Shown here piece by piece: positions 9,085 to 17,506 of a stretch of 64,000 nucleotides of DNA (positions within the stretch are counted from its first letter, which is position 1; each line of letters opens with the position of its first letter). Below the pieces are notes generated by a model that was not told the origin of the DNA, searched no databases, and worked only from the letters and a program-made list of their open reading frames with translations. This DNA comes from an uncultured Synergistales bacterium (GTDB lineage Bacteria; Synergistota; Synergistia; Synergistales; Aminobacteriaceae), in assembly GCA_905233565.1 (NCBI GenBank), contig CAJOCL010000001.1, positions 124,001 through 188,000 on the forward strand, given 5' to 3'. The position numbers were made by a program, and so were the translations under genes.

Positions 9085-10260
9085 TTATAACCTCGCTACA
9101 CCTGATTTTCTGGCTGCTTCCGCAACTGCTTTTGAGACTGCCGGCCCTACTCTCGGATCGAAAGCCGCAGGAATAATGTAATCCGGCCCGAGCCTGTCAG
9201 GTTCGACCAGATCTGCAAGCGCATGTGATGCCGCAACTTTCATGGCCTCGTTAATATCGCTTGCCCTTACGTCAAATGTCCCCCTGAAAATTCCCGGAAA
9301 TGCCAGGACGTTGTTAATCTGGTTCGGGAAGTCGCTTCTGCCTGTTGAAATTACAGCTGCTCCTGCTGCCTTTGCGTCATCAGGGAAGATTTCGGGTGTC
9401 GGGTTAGCACACGCAAAAATTATCGGGTCTTTTGCCATTGTCCGCACCATGTCCCTAGTAACGCTGTTAGGAGCTGAAACGCCTATGAAAACATCTGCGC
9501 CCTTCATTGCGTCGGCAAGTGAACCCCTGAGCCCTTCAGGATTAGTGATTTCGGCCATTTCTGATTTAATCCAGTTCATGCCTTTTTCACGGCCTTTATA
9601 AATTATTCCGGTTCTGTCGCAGAGAGTAATATTTTTGAGACCTGCAGAGATTAATAATTTTGTGATTGCTATTGCCGCCGCGCCTGCACCGTTTACGGCA
9701 ACTTTTATATTTCCGATGTCTTTGCCTACGACTTTGAGGGCGTTTATAAGTCCTGCGAGAGTAATAACCGCCGTTCCGTGCTGGTCGTCATGGAAGATCG
9801 GAATGTCGCACTTCTCTTTTAATTTCCGTTCGATTTCAAAACATCTCGGGGCTGCGATGTCTTCGAGATTAATTCCGCCGAATGAGCCTGAAATGTTGTA
9901 GACCGTCTCAACAAAAGCATCAACATCTTTCGTCTTTACGCAGAGAGGGAAAGCGTCAACTCCTCCGAAAGCCTTAAAGAGAACACATTTACCCTCCATA
10001 ACGGGCATACCTGCCTCCGGGCCGATGTCTCCGAGTCCGAGAACTGCGCTTCCGTCCGTAACGACAAGGCATAAATTGTGCCGTCTCGTCAGATCGTAGC
10101 TCCTGCTGATGTCCTTCTGAATTGCCAAGCAGGGTTCAGCAACGCCGGGAGTGTAAGCAAGCGACAAATCGTCCTTTGTTGCTACGGGAACTGTGGCGTT
10201 GACTTCAATTTTTCCCTTCCACTGTTCGTGAAGCCTGAGTGATTCTTTTGCGTAATCCAT
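9085..10260 (-). CDS. NAD(P)-dependent malic enzyme
   Basis: Malate dehydrogenase (oxaloacetate-decarboxylating), 391 residues, the usual size of the short bacterial form without a phosphotransacetylase domain. It converts malate to pyruvate and CO2 with reduction of NAD(P). Seen: LAYTPGVAEPC near residue 35, VTDGSAVLGLGDIGP, FGGINLEDIAAPRCFEIE, IPIFHDDQHGTAV with the metal-binding Asp pair, the Rossmann motif VNGAGAAAIA, and FACANPTPEIFP. First gene of a leftward group with an AEC carrier and an M20 hydrolase; a GAGGAG site lies about 13 bases before the ATG. The pairing with an AEC carrier suggests that imported malate is used for pyruvate and reducing power. Confidence 0.93.
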   Translation of the reverse strand: MDYAKESLRLHEQWKGKIEVNATVPVATKDDLSLAYTPGVAEPCLAIQKDISRSYDLTRRHNLCLVVTDGSAVLGLGDIGPEAGMPVMEGKCVLFKAFGGVDAFPLCVKTKDVDAFVETVYNISGSFGGINLEDIAAPRCFEIERKLKEKCDIPIFHDDQHGTAVITLAGLINALKVVGKDIGNIKVAVNGAGAAAIAITKLLISAGLKNITLCDRTGIIYKGREKGMNWIKSEMAEITNPEGLRGSLADAMKGADVFIGVSAPNSVTRDMVRTMAKDPIIFACANPTPEIFPDDAKAAGAAVISTGRSDFPNQINNVLAFPGIFRGTFDVRASDINEAMKVAASHALADLVEPDRLGPDYIIPAAFDPRVGPAVSKAVAEAARKSGVARL

Positions 10261-10455
10261 AAAAATTTTGTACTCCTCAAAAATATATTTTACTGATTGA
10301 TTTATGAAATTTGTTTATAAATCTTATGACAATTTCAATTATACAGACATGGCCTTGCATTATCAAATTTCGTTATAATCTGCGTTATTTAGATTTCACA
10401 ATGGTAATATAATAATTAACACTAATCTGATAATAAAAGGAGATAGAATGCAATT

Positions 10456-11172
10456 TTGCCCTCAGAATACGATAACGAACTTGAGTACTTCTATGATCCT
10501 GATGAATTTCACAGGGAAGTAGTCTATGCCGGCGTAAACTCACCTGAAGCATATTCACGCGAACAGGCAAGGAACGCTGACAAACGCGCAATCGAAACCT
10601 TCGGCATACCCAGCATATTATTAATGGAAAATGCAGCACTGGCCGTAATCCGCGAAATCAAAGAATACGCCGTCTTCGCTGTCGTCTGCGCGCCGGGAAG
10701 CAACGGCGGTGACGGTCTGGCGATTGCCCGTCATCTCTGCATAATGGGCAAGGATGTACGTGTTTACATAGTCGGCGATCCCAACAAAGGCAGCGGAGAC
10801 TTCAAAATTAACCTGAAAATTATGAGCAAGTTAGCCCCTGAAGTTCTCAATACGGTAAACGATGAAAATTTCGGGGAATTTGAGAGCGCACTGAAAGGCT
10901 GCGAGGCCTGTATAGATGCCATATTCGGCACGGGACTGAACAGGCCGGTTGAAGGAATATACAGGCGTGTAATAGAGGCGATAAATTCACTGGCTTCACA
11001 TATTGTTGCTGTCGATATTCCTTCGGGGCTTGACTGCGACACGGGCGAGGAGTTGGGCGTTTCAGTGATGGCCGCGAGAACAATTACTTTTCACCGCATG
11101 AAAAAGGGTTTGGACATTTCCCCGCAGTTCGGAGGAGATGTTACTGTATCATACATAGGCATACCCAATTAA
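10456..11172 (+). CDS. nnrE: NAD(P)H-hydrate epimerase, stand-alone YjeF N-terminal domain
   Basis: Repair enzyme that interconverts the R and S forms of hydrated NAD(P)H. The 238-residue protein has only the epimerase domain: SREQARNADKRAIE and ILLMENAA near residues 36-62, the phosphate loop CAPGSNGGDGLAIARHL, IDAIFGTGLNRPV, and VDIPSGLDCDTG. The ADP/ATP-dependent dehydratase domain usually fused behind it is absent, so that partner must be encoded elsewhere if present. The start is TTG: the nearby ATG at 10448 is in another frame that stops early. The AAGGAG site is about 13 bases from the TTG, somewhat far. About 30 residues precede the conserved domain, which is unusual and could mean a later start. 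Confidence 0.82.
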   Translation: MPSEYDNELEYFYDPDEFHREVVYAGVNSPEAYSREQARNADKRAIETFGIPSILLMENAALAVIREIKEYAVFAVVCAPGSNGGDGLAIARHLCIMGKDVRVYIVGDPNKGSGDFKINLKIMSKLAPEVLNTVNDENFGEFESALKGCEACIDAIFGTGLNRPVEGIYRRVIEAINSLASHIVAVDIPSGLDCDTGEELGVSVMAARTITFHRMKKGLDISPQFGGDVTVSYIGIPN

Positions 11173-11196
11173 AATATTTTTAAGGAGGATCATTTA

Positions 11197-13968
11197 ATGT
11201 TACAAATTAAGCGTTTAACAGCAGCATTATTATTGCTGGCGGTCTTCTGCAGTGTTTCATACGCTGCCGATACTTACGGTTATGACCCGTTCAACCTTCA
11301 CTCATGGTACATAAATCGGGATTATGAGTCTCAGGTCTACGAGAAATACGGGAACACAAATTACAATTTTTTCTATCAGCTGAGGGACATAACGGGCGCG
11401 TCAAGGAATGCAAAAGTCGGCGGCCCTCAATGGTTCGCAACCGTCTACGAGAATTATTATTACAGATGGTACAACCAGCGATATGAGGATAACACAAACA
11501 CAAGTTTTGACATCTACAGGCGCACAATGGGCGGTGAAATCCCTGACGTAAGCATATTGACCGTAGGGGATCTGATTGACGGCTTCAACTTTGTATTTGC
11601 CGAAGAGCCTCAACCTTATGCTTACATGTGGCGACATTACATAGCCAATGAAGTTTATGACGTTTACCCCGATCCCGTCGAGAGTTTATGCTTTGTAATA
11701 ACGAACGGTCAGGGAGAGTTTAACCTTGAGTTCGGAAATCCTTACGCCCGGCACTTCCCCTTCTGGTACTTATGGGCAGACAACACGACATCAACAACGG
11801 TAAAATGGTGGCAGCAGCCCTATGACTGGCGCAGGGTAACTTATCCGACAGCAGAGCCGATAGTATATATTTACAGTTCACCTGATTTATACGTCAGGGA
11901 CAACAACGGGCGTTATTCCGTAGAATATACGTTTGTAGTTTCAAAGGACGCATCAGGGGACGTTGCACAGTTGCAGTTAAGGGATATGGGCGGAAATGCA
12001 ATGTATTTCATTTCCGGCGATGCAAGTGCTGAGTGTTATATTTACACGTCAAATGATGTTCACTTATACACGGTCAGCGCAAGCCATGACAAAGTTTACA
12101 CGGCTTCAAATGATTTAGTCTACACTCTTGAGACCGACAATCTGGGCGATATTTTCGTGTGTACGATAAAAAATATTAATGAATCCGTAACATTCGGCCT
12201 TGATGACAGCTTCAGCGGTTCTTACACCGTAACTTTCAACCCCTCAAATGAGCAGGTAATATCTTCAGGAAATTCACTTGTTACAACGGCGAGAATAAGG
12301 GGCTATGACACGCAGAATTACGGGAGTGTTCTTGGATTTTTGACTTTGAGACAGAGGGCAAGTTTTGCACAGGGCTACACGAATTACAGGGAATACACGA
12401 CACTGCCGGTTGTAATTGCAAACGTCGCTAACGGTAACGCTTCAATGACACCTTTAATTTTTGACATGACCGTTTTTGAAAGCAATGACGTTGTGAACAG
12501 AATAAAATTCACGTGGGACGCTCAGAGCAACAAGCCGGATCAGGATTTAGGCGTATTTTTCATGTTAGGTTCATCCGACAAAGTTTACGACCTTGAAACG
12601 AGAATCACGAACAGGACGGGAACAAGATATTCACTTTACCGTTATGACATGATCGGCACTAATAACAGCAACCCGGCATACAGGGACGGTTATAATCCCA
12701 TGCTCCCGGATCACTGGAGATATGATTTAACGCCCGACCTTTACGGGACACTGCCCGATTATTTCCTGCTTGACGCACACAGCCAGATCGCTCCCGGTCT
12801 CGTTACGGTCTACAAAAACAATATAGGCGAGGGCTACAGGACTATTGACACTCAATATGATACCAGTGAATCATTCAGGCTTGAGGAATACGAGACGGGA
12901 ACACCCCATAATCTCAGGCTGAATTACAAGCGTATAGGCGGAATGACCCCCATGAACAGTGATTCATGGCAGCACAATGTCGGAGGGGCGAGAATCAGGG
13001 AATTTATGATGGATTTCGTTGACGTTGCAGCAAATCAGGATCAAACTGTTGCTGAACTTACGCTGCTGATGGGCGCAACTCCGGCCATGATAGGAAAAGG
13101 GCCGCTTTCCGAAAATTACGCGGTCAGGTCTTCAGCTTACGGCGACAGCGATACGGGCAGTGCTGAAAGCGTCTATATAAACGCTTCGGCAATAGATGCC
13201 TTCAAATTCCTGAAAGAAGTCCCGGACGATCTTGTCCGTAAAGTTTCAATCGACATAACATCGGAAGATACACCTGCAGGCGACGACACGACATCAAATG
13301 ACAGGCCAGTTACATCAACAGATATAACATCAATGCTGAAAGCGTCTGAAACGGCTACGGTCAGCGTTGATATTCCCCTTCAGCCTTTATCAATAAGAAT
13401 GAGGATACCGAGACAGAGCCAGTTAATCGTCAATCACTGGAGCGAACTTGATAGCGCCACAAATTCAAAAGAGGTCTTCAACATATTCTCGCGTTACGGG
13501 ACTATCTGGGTTCGTTCAGAAGCAACGGCAGAAAGGGATGCTGATTTGTTCCTGGCCATAAACAACAAGGGCAGCAGTTTGGGCGTAAGTGCGTCTGATT
13601 GTGTCCGTGCGTTCCTGTACAACGATGAATTATATCTTGATTTCATAGTTCTTCTTGCTGACGGACGGAGCATAAACGCCGGCAGGACAGCTTACGTTGA
13701 AATTTTCAAAGATGACAATATCCCGTACATTCTGATCGGTGACGGAAACGAGAACGGCTATTGGGATATGACTTTCTATGTCGGAGCGGTTAACGCAAAT
13801 TCAAGCAGCGGCGGCGGTTCAACGGGCGGCAACGGAACTGTTTCAGGAGACAGCGGAGTAAAACCGGGTTCAAGCGGTTCGGGCGGAGGCGGATGCAGTG
13901 CAGGCTTCAGCTTATGCCTTGCGGGCGCGTTAATGCTCTTTGCGGTCTCATCTTTCAGGAAAAACTAA
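11197..13968 (+). CDS. Large secreted protein with Synergist-CTERM-like sorting tail
   Basis: Exported surface protein of 923 residues whose main body I cannot place in a family. The N-terminus is a signal peptide (RLTAALLLLAVFCSVSYA, cut near AADTYG). The body is rich in Tyr, Asn, Asp and Thr and looks beta-rich. The last 60 residues run through a Gly/Ser linker (SSSGGGSTGG, SGSGGGG), then CSAGFSLCLAGALMLFAV and SFRKN: a small-residue/Cys motif, one hydrophobic helix and a basic end. That layout matches the Synergist-CTERM class of C-terminal sorting signals known from Synergistota, where a processing enzyme is thought to cut and anchor the protein at the surface. A strong AAGGAGG site precedes the ATG, and a terminator follows, so it is probably well expressed. 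Confidence 0.75.
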   Translation: MLQIKRLTAALLLLAVFCSVSYAADTYGYDPFNLHSWYINRDYESQVYEKYGNTNYNFFYQLRDITGASRNAKVGGPQWFATVYENYYYRWYNQRYEDNTNTSFDIYRRTMGGEIPDVSILTVGDLIDGFNFVFAEEPQPYAYMWRHYIANEVYDVYPDPVESLCFVITNGQGEFNLEFGNPYARHFPFWYLWADNTTSTTVKWWQQPYDWRRVTYPTAEPIVYIYSSPDLYVRDNNGRYSVEYTFVVSKDASGDVAQLQLRDMGGNAMYFISGDASAECYIYTSNDVHLYTVSASHDKVYTASNDLVYTLETDNLGDIFVCTIKNINESVTFGLDDSFSGSYTVTFNPSNEQVISSGNSLVTTARIRGYDTQNYGSVLGFLTLRQRASFAQGYTNYREYTTLPVVIANVANGNASMTPLIFDMTVFESNDVVNRIKFTWDAQSNKPDQDLGVFFMLGSSDKVYDLETRITNRTGTRYSLYRYDMIGTNNSNPAYRDGYNPMLPDHWRYDLTPDLYGTLPDYFLLDAHSQIAPGLVTVYKNNIGEGYRTIDTQYDTSESFRLEEYETGTPHNLRLNYKRIGGMTPMNSDSWQHNVGGARIREFMMDFVDVAANQDQTVAELTLLMGATPAMIGKGPLSENYAVRSSAYGDSDTGSAESVYINASAIDAFKFLKEVPDDLVRKVSIDITSEDTPAGDDTTSNDRPVTSTDITSMLKASETATVSVDIPLQPLSIRMRIPRQSQLIVNHWSELDSATNSKEVFNIFSRYGTIWVRSEATAERDADLFLAINNKGSSLGVSASDCVRAFLYNDELYLDFIVLLADGRSINAGRTAYVEIFKDDNIPYILIGDGNENGYWDMTFYVGAVNANSSSGGGSTGGNGTVSGDSGVKPGSSGSGGGGCSAGFSLCLAGALMLFAVSSFRKN

Positions 13969-13982
13969 CGTTAAAAATTCAG

Positions 13983-14018
13983 CCCCTTCCGTGATTTCAG
14001 CGGGAGGGGTATTTTTTT
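13983..14018 (+). terminator. Terminator after the surface-protein gene
   Basis: Nine-pair stem (CCCCTTCCG at 13983-13991 with CGGGAGGGG at 14001-14009, one G-U pair) followed by a run of seven T residues at 14012-14018. Confidence 0.85.
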
Positions 14019-14024
14019 GCCGGC

Positions 14025-14059
14025 TTGACAAATTCATGAATATATTATAAGTTTATAAT
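14025..14059 (+). promoter_or_regulatory. Promoter with perfect dyad upstream of the DUF3793/flavodoxin genes
   Basis: A perfect TTGACA (14025-14030) lies 15 bases before TATAAG (14046-14051). Overlapping the -10 region is a perfect inverted repeat, ATTATAA-GT-TTATAAT at 14044-14059, and a second palindrome, ATTCATGAAT at 14032-14041, lies in the spacer. The size resembles metal-responsive Fur/PerR operators, but the half-site order is not the PerR consensus, so the regulator is unassigned. AT-rich dyads also arise by chance. Confidence 0.45.
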
Positions 14060-14092
14060 GTCAAACAAAAATATATAGAATGCAGAAATATC

Positions 14093-14695
14093 ATGACGGA
14101 AAGAAACGCAAATATTATCAGGGATTTTATGGAATACATAAAGAATTACGATACAGAAAAATTTATAAAGTGTATGCTTTATTGTTTTTCAGCACCAACT
14201 ATAAAGGGGATAAAGGCTTCATGCCTGATAAATTTCAGGCGCAGGAAAGATGAAAATATACGTAATTTATGGATTTCACACGCTGATGAATGGCTAAAAC
14301 CTTTAGGGCTTGAATGGATTTTATTCGACCAACAAAATAAACATGACAGCGCCTTAGTGTTAATTTACAGGCGTAAGCTCCTGATTAAAGCTCTTGGCTG
14401 TGATGAGGCTTGCAAAATTCTGAAATCTCACGGGTACCCGCTTCATGATGTCGATGCGTGTCTTGAATGTCTGAGAGGAAAATTCTGCTCGGGTTTTCCT
14501 CACGAAATCGGTTTATTTCTTGATTACCCCCCTGAAGACGTGAAGGGCTTTATTGAGGGGAAATGCGCGAAAAATTCAGGCTGTCCCGGATACTGGAAAG
14601 TTTACGGCGATGTCAGGAAAGCAAAAAGGAAATTCAAAAAATATAAACGTGCTGAGTGCGATGCTGCCCAAAGGATTTTGACGGGCGGATTGTAA
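14093..14695 (+). CDS. DUF3793 family protein
   Basis: Cytoplasmic protein of 200 residues matching DUF3793, a family of unknown function found in anaerobes. The diagnostic C-terminal block is CSGFPHEIGLFLDYPPEDV followed by KGFIEG and a CPGYWKVYGD segment; several Cys residues (CLECL, GKCAKNSGC) are present in the middle and end. No catalytic site is evident and no membrane segment is seen. The flavodoxin gene follows after 23 bases, a pairing I recall as common for this family, which suggests a link to low-iron redox metabolism. No strong ribosome site precedes the ATG. The dyad in its promoter is described separately. Confidence 0.75.
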   Translation: MTERNANIIRDFMEYIKNYDTEKFIKCMLYCFSAPTIKGIKASCLINFRRRKDENIRNLWISHADEWLKPLGLEWILFDQQNKHDSALVLIYRRKLLIKALGCDEACKILKSHGYPLHDVDACLECLRGKFCSGFPHEIGLFLDYPPEDVKGFIEGKCAKNSGCPGYWKVYGDVRKAKRKFKKYKRAECDAAQRILTGGL

Positions 14696-14718
14696 TATAA
14701 AACGGAGGTAAAAATTTA

Positions 14719-15138
14719 ATGTCAAAAGTATTAATCGTTTACGTAACAACAACAGGAAACACCGAAAAAATGGCGGTCATCATTTCCGATGCTGCAAAGG
14801 CCGCAGGTGCTGATGTAACATGCAAGACCGTCGGTGAAGCGTCAGCGGCTGAAGTTGCAAATTATGACGTTATCGCTCTCGGATCGCCCGCAATGGGGGC
14901 TGAAGTCATCGAGGAGGCCGAAATGGAACCGTTTTTCACGGAGGCTGCAGGGTCACTGAGCGGAAAGAAAGTAGCGTTATTCGGCTCATATGACTGGGGC
15001 GACGGCGAATGGCTCAGGACTTGGGAGGACAGGTGCAAAGAGGCAGGAGCCGAAGTTATCGCAACGGTCAAAGCACATCTTGAGCCTGATGATGACGCAG
15101 TGAATGAGTGCAAAGAGTTCGGGAAAAAATTAGCGTAA
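14719..15138 (+). CDS. Short-chain flavodoxin
   Basis: FMN-binding electron carrier of 139 residues, the size of short-chain flavodoxins. The phosphate-binding loop YVTTTGNTEKMA is at residues 8-19 in place of the usual T/S-rich loop, and the ALGSPAMGAE and GSYDWGDGEWLRTWEDR segments form the isoalloxazine-contact loops, with Trp and Tyr in the expected places. Flavodoxins replace ferredoxin when iron is scarce and here could accept or give electrons to hydrogenase, Rnf or pyruvate oxidoreductase; the partner is inference. An AACGGAGGT site lies before the ATG. It ends an apparent two-gene operon and is followed by a two-way terminator. Confidence 0.92.
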   Translation: MSKVLIVYVTTTGNTEKMAVIISDAAKAAGADVTCKTVGEASAAEVANYDVIALGSPAMGAEVIEEAEMEPFFTEAAGSLSGKKVALFGSYDWGDGEWLRTWEDRCKEAGAEVIATVKAHLEPDDDAVNECKEFGKKLA

Positions 15139-15162
15139 AGCCGTGAAGTAGAGCCATGAAAA

Positions 15163-15196
15163 AATACCCCCGCCGTAAAAAGCAGGGGTATTATTA
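15163..15196. terminator. Bidirectional terminator between flavodoxin and Bax-inhibitor genes
   Basis: Eight-pair stem, AATACCCC at 15163-15170 with GGGGTATT at 15185-15192. A/T tracts flank it on both sides (run of A before, TATTATT after), fitting termination of the two converging genes. Confidence 0.8.
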
Positions 15197-15206
15197 TTAA
15201 TCCCGT

Positions 15207-15923
15207 TTAATCTCTCCGCTTACCGAAAAGACGTATCATGTACAGGAACAGGTTAATGAAATCAAGATAAAGCTGCAAAGCACCGATTACCGCTATTTTT
15301 CCTACAGCTTCATCGTTGTTAGCGTCAGCAGTCATTGCCAGCGATTTTATTTTCGCCGTGTCATAAGCCGTCAGGCCCATGAAAATTATTATGCCTATCA
15401 CGCTTATGCAGGTTTCAGCCGTTGACGAACCTACGAAGATATTAACTATCATTGCTATAATCAAGCCGATTAATCCCATATGAAGGAAACTTCCCCACGA
15501 TGTTATGTCCCTTTTCGTGTAGAGGGCGTAGATGCTCATTCCCCCGAACATTCCTGCGGTTGATAAAAACGCCGTGTAAACGCTCTCAGCCGTGTAAACC
15601 AAGATAACGACTGAGCAGGTTATCCCGTTCAGGATGCTGTAAAGTCCGAACAGCATTAACGCCGTTGACGCCTGAAGTTTAGCGATTGACGCTCCTAAAT
15701 AGATAACTAAGCCGATTTCAGCAACTGCAACGATGATTAAAGGCACGCTTGAACCGAAAAATAACTGTATCATTGACTGGCTTGACGCTGTAATCCAAGC
15801 AGTCAGAGAGGTGAGTATAAGACCGAGTGCCATATACTGATAGACCTTGCGGAATAACGTATTTACCGCTTCGAGGCTGTCAGTTCCGGCGATGTAAGGC
15901 GTGTAATTTTCATACTGAGCCAT
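15207..15923 (-). CDS. Bax inhibitor-1/YccA family membrane protein
   Basis: Integral inner-membrane protein of 238 residues with about seven hydrophobic segments. It shows the family's VYQYMALGLILTSLTAW start, the YSILNGITCSVVILVYT segment, GGMSIYALYTKRDITSWG and the C-terminal GLTAYDTAKIK and ALQLYLDFINLFLYMIRLFG blocks, including the two conserved Asp residues associated with pH-sensitive calcium leak in the bacterial homologue BsYetJ. In enteric bacteria YccA modulates FtsH. It is a single leftward gene divergent from greA, with no operon partner, so the role remains general membrane homeostasis. Confidence 0.93.
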   Translation of the reverse strand: MAQYENYTPYIAGTDSLEAVNTLFRKVYQYMALGLILTSLTAWITASSQSMIQLFFGSSVPLIIVAVAEIGLVIYLGASIAKLQASTALMLFGLYSILNGITCSVVILVYTAESVYTAFLSTAGMFGGMSIYALYTKRDITSWGSFLHMGLIGLIIAMIVNIFVGSSTAETCISVIGIIIFMGLTAYDTAKIKSLAMTADANNDEAVGKIAVIGALQLYLDFINLFLYMIRLFGKRRD

Positions 15924-16003
15924 GAGAATTTCTCCCTTTCGTGTAAAATAATATAGCCGTATTTTAGCAGAGAATACGCAAAATTAATGTGAAGGTGAAA
16001 ATT

Positions 16004-16510
16004 TTGGCAGTAAAGAAAAATGATGTTCATGAAATGACGCGCAGCGGTTACGAAAGATTATCGGAAGAATTAACCCATTTACGCACGGTGAGACGGCAGG
16101 AAGTCGCCAGACAGCTCGAAGAAGCAAGAGCGTTCGGAGACCTCAGCGAAAACGCCGAATACGCCGCCGCAAAAGAAGAACAGGCAAAACTTGAAGACAG
16201 AATACTTGATCTTGAAACGACTCTCAGCAAAGTAACTGTAATAGACGAAGAAAAACTCGATACCACAAGGGCAGGTGTCGGGCTGCGGATAACCATTGAA
16301 GACCTTGACCACGCGGGCAAGACGTACACGTATGAGCTTGTCGGCTCAGAAGAATTATCGGGGGCTGCAGTCTCAGCGTCGGGAGTTCAGAGAATTTCAC
16401 AGAAAAGCCCTGTCGGTCAGGCTGTAACCGGCCATGTTGTTGGCGATGAAGTTATCGTTAGAATCCCAAGAGGCACACGGAAATTAAGAATCAAGGCTAT
16501 TGAAAAATAA
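16004..16510 (+). CDS. greA: Transcription elongation factor GreA
   Basis: RNA polymerase secondary-channel factor that triggers cleavage of backtracked transcripts. The protein has the N-terminal coiled coil with ARAFGDLSENAEYAAAKEEQ (tip acidic residues Asp and Glu that hold the catalytic metal) and the C-terminal FKBP-like domain ending in SPVGQAVTGHVVGDEV. I chose the TTG at 16004 (LAVKKNDVHEMT) because AAGGTG lies six bases before it and GreA proteins start close to this point; a GTG at 15989 would add five residues. Length from TTG is 168 residues, slightly longer than the common 158. It is followed closely by hemB and may share its transcript. Confidence 0.93.
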   Translation: MAVKKNDVHEMTRSGYERLSEELTHLRTVRRQEVARQLEEARAFGDLSENAEYAAAKEEQAKLEDRILDLETTLSKVTVIDEEKLDTTRAGVGLRITIEDLDHAGKTYTYELVGSEELSGAAVSASGVQRISQKSPVGQAVTGHVVGDEVIVRIPRGTRKLRIKAIEK

Positions 16511-16540
16511 AAGCGAAAAGAAGCGAAAAGAAAAGTTAAA

Positions 16541-17506
16541 ATGATAATAAGGCCAAGAAGGTTAAGAGTTACACAGTCAATAAGGGACATGACCAGCGAG
16601 ACGAGATTATCACCGTCAATGCTGGTTTACCCCGTCTTCATACGTGAGGGGAAAAACATAATCGAGGATATTCCGGCCATGCCCGGACAGAAGCGTTACA
16701 GCCCCGACACTTTGCCGTTAATTCTCGAAAAAGCCGCGAATAATAAAATCGGCGGAGTTTTATTTTTCGGCATTCCTGAAAAAAAAGATGAAACAGGTTC
16801 ACAGGCCTGGAATGATAACGGCGTTATACAGAATGCAATAAGAATCTCAAAAAAAGAATTTCCGGATTTAACCGTAATAGGCGATGTCTGTTTATGCGAA
16901 TACACATCACACGGACATTGCGGATTAATAAAAAACGGGAAAATCGACAATGACAGCACACTTGAAATACTTTCACGCGTTGCGGTCTCGCAGTCTCAGG
17001 CCGGAGCCGATATAGTCGCGCCGTCTGACATGATGGACGGACACACGGGAGCAATAAGATCAGCACTTGACGAAAACGGAATGACTGACACGCTCATAAT
17101 GTCCTATGCCGTTAAATATGCAAGTTCGTTTTACGGGCCTTTCAGGGAGGCAGCAGGTTCAGCCCCTTCATTCGGAGACCGCAAGACTTACCAGATGGAT
17201 CCAAGAAATTCAAGGGAAGCCGTCAAAGAAGCATTGCTTGATATTCTGGAGGGAGCAGATATTATCATCGTAAAGCCGGGTTTGTCATATCTTGATGTAT
17301 TAAAAACGGTAAGAGAGAGCGTTCACGTTCCCGTAGCGTCTTATTCCGTAAGCGGTGAATACTCGATGATTAAGGCTGCGAGTGAAAAAGGCTGGCTGAA
17401 CGAAAAAAATGCAGCACTTGAAGCAGCAACATCAATGGCAAGAGCCGGCGCGGACATAATAATTACGTATTACGCGCTTGAGCTTTCTGAATGGCTCAGG
17501 CTTTAA
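16541..17506 (+). CDS. hemB: Delta-aminolevulinic acid dehydratase (porphobilinogen synthase)
   Basis: Condenses two 5-aminolevulinate molecules to porphobilinogen for heme, siroheme or cobamide synthesis. The 321 residues are full length. Visible are RPRRLR near the start, YPVFIREG, VCLCEYTSHGHCG (about residues 114-126, the zinc Cys cluster with Cys at spacing C-x-C...C), the first active Lys in MSYAVKYASSFYGPFR and the Schiff-base Lys in IVKPGLSYLDVL. It stands next to greA with no other heme gene in the window, so it may feed cobamide or siroheme synthesis encoded elsewhere. The 3' end overlaps rdgB by 11 bases on the opposite strand. Confidence 0.96.
   Translation: MIIRPRRLRVTQSIRDMTSETRLSPSMLVYPVFIREGKNIIEDIPAMPGQKRYSPDTLPLILEKAANNKIGGVLFFGIPEKKDETGSQAWNDNGVIQNAIRISKKEFPDLTVIGDVCLCEYTSHGHCGLIKNGKIDNDSTLEILSRVAVSQSQAGADIVAPSDMMDGHTGAIRSALDENGMTDTLIMSYAVKYASSFYGPFREAAGSAPSFGDRKTYQMDPRNSREAVKEALLDILEGADIIIVKPGLSYLDVLKTVRESVHVPVASYSVSGEYSMIKAASEKGWLNEKNAALEAATSMARAGADIIITYYALELSEWLRL

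Noticed and set aside
10448..10522. Leader peptide starting at ATG 10448 before nnrE
   Set aside because: It has good ribosome-site spacing, but its frame of about 25 codons shows no peptide feature or conserved composition and overlaps nnrE; not supportable without conservation.
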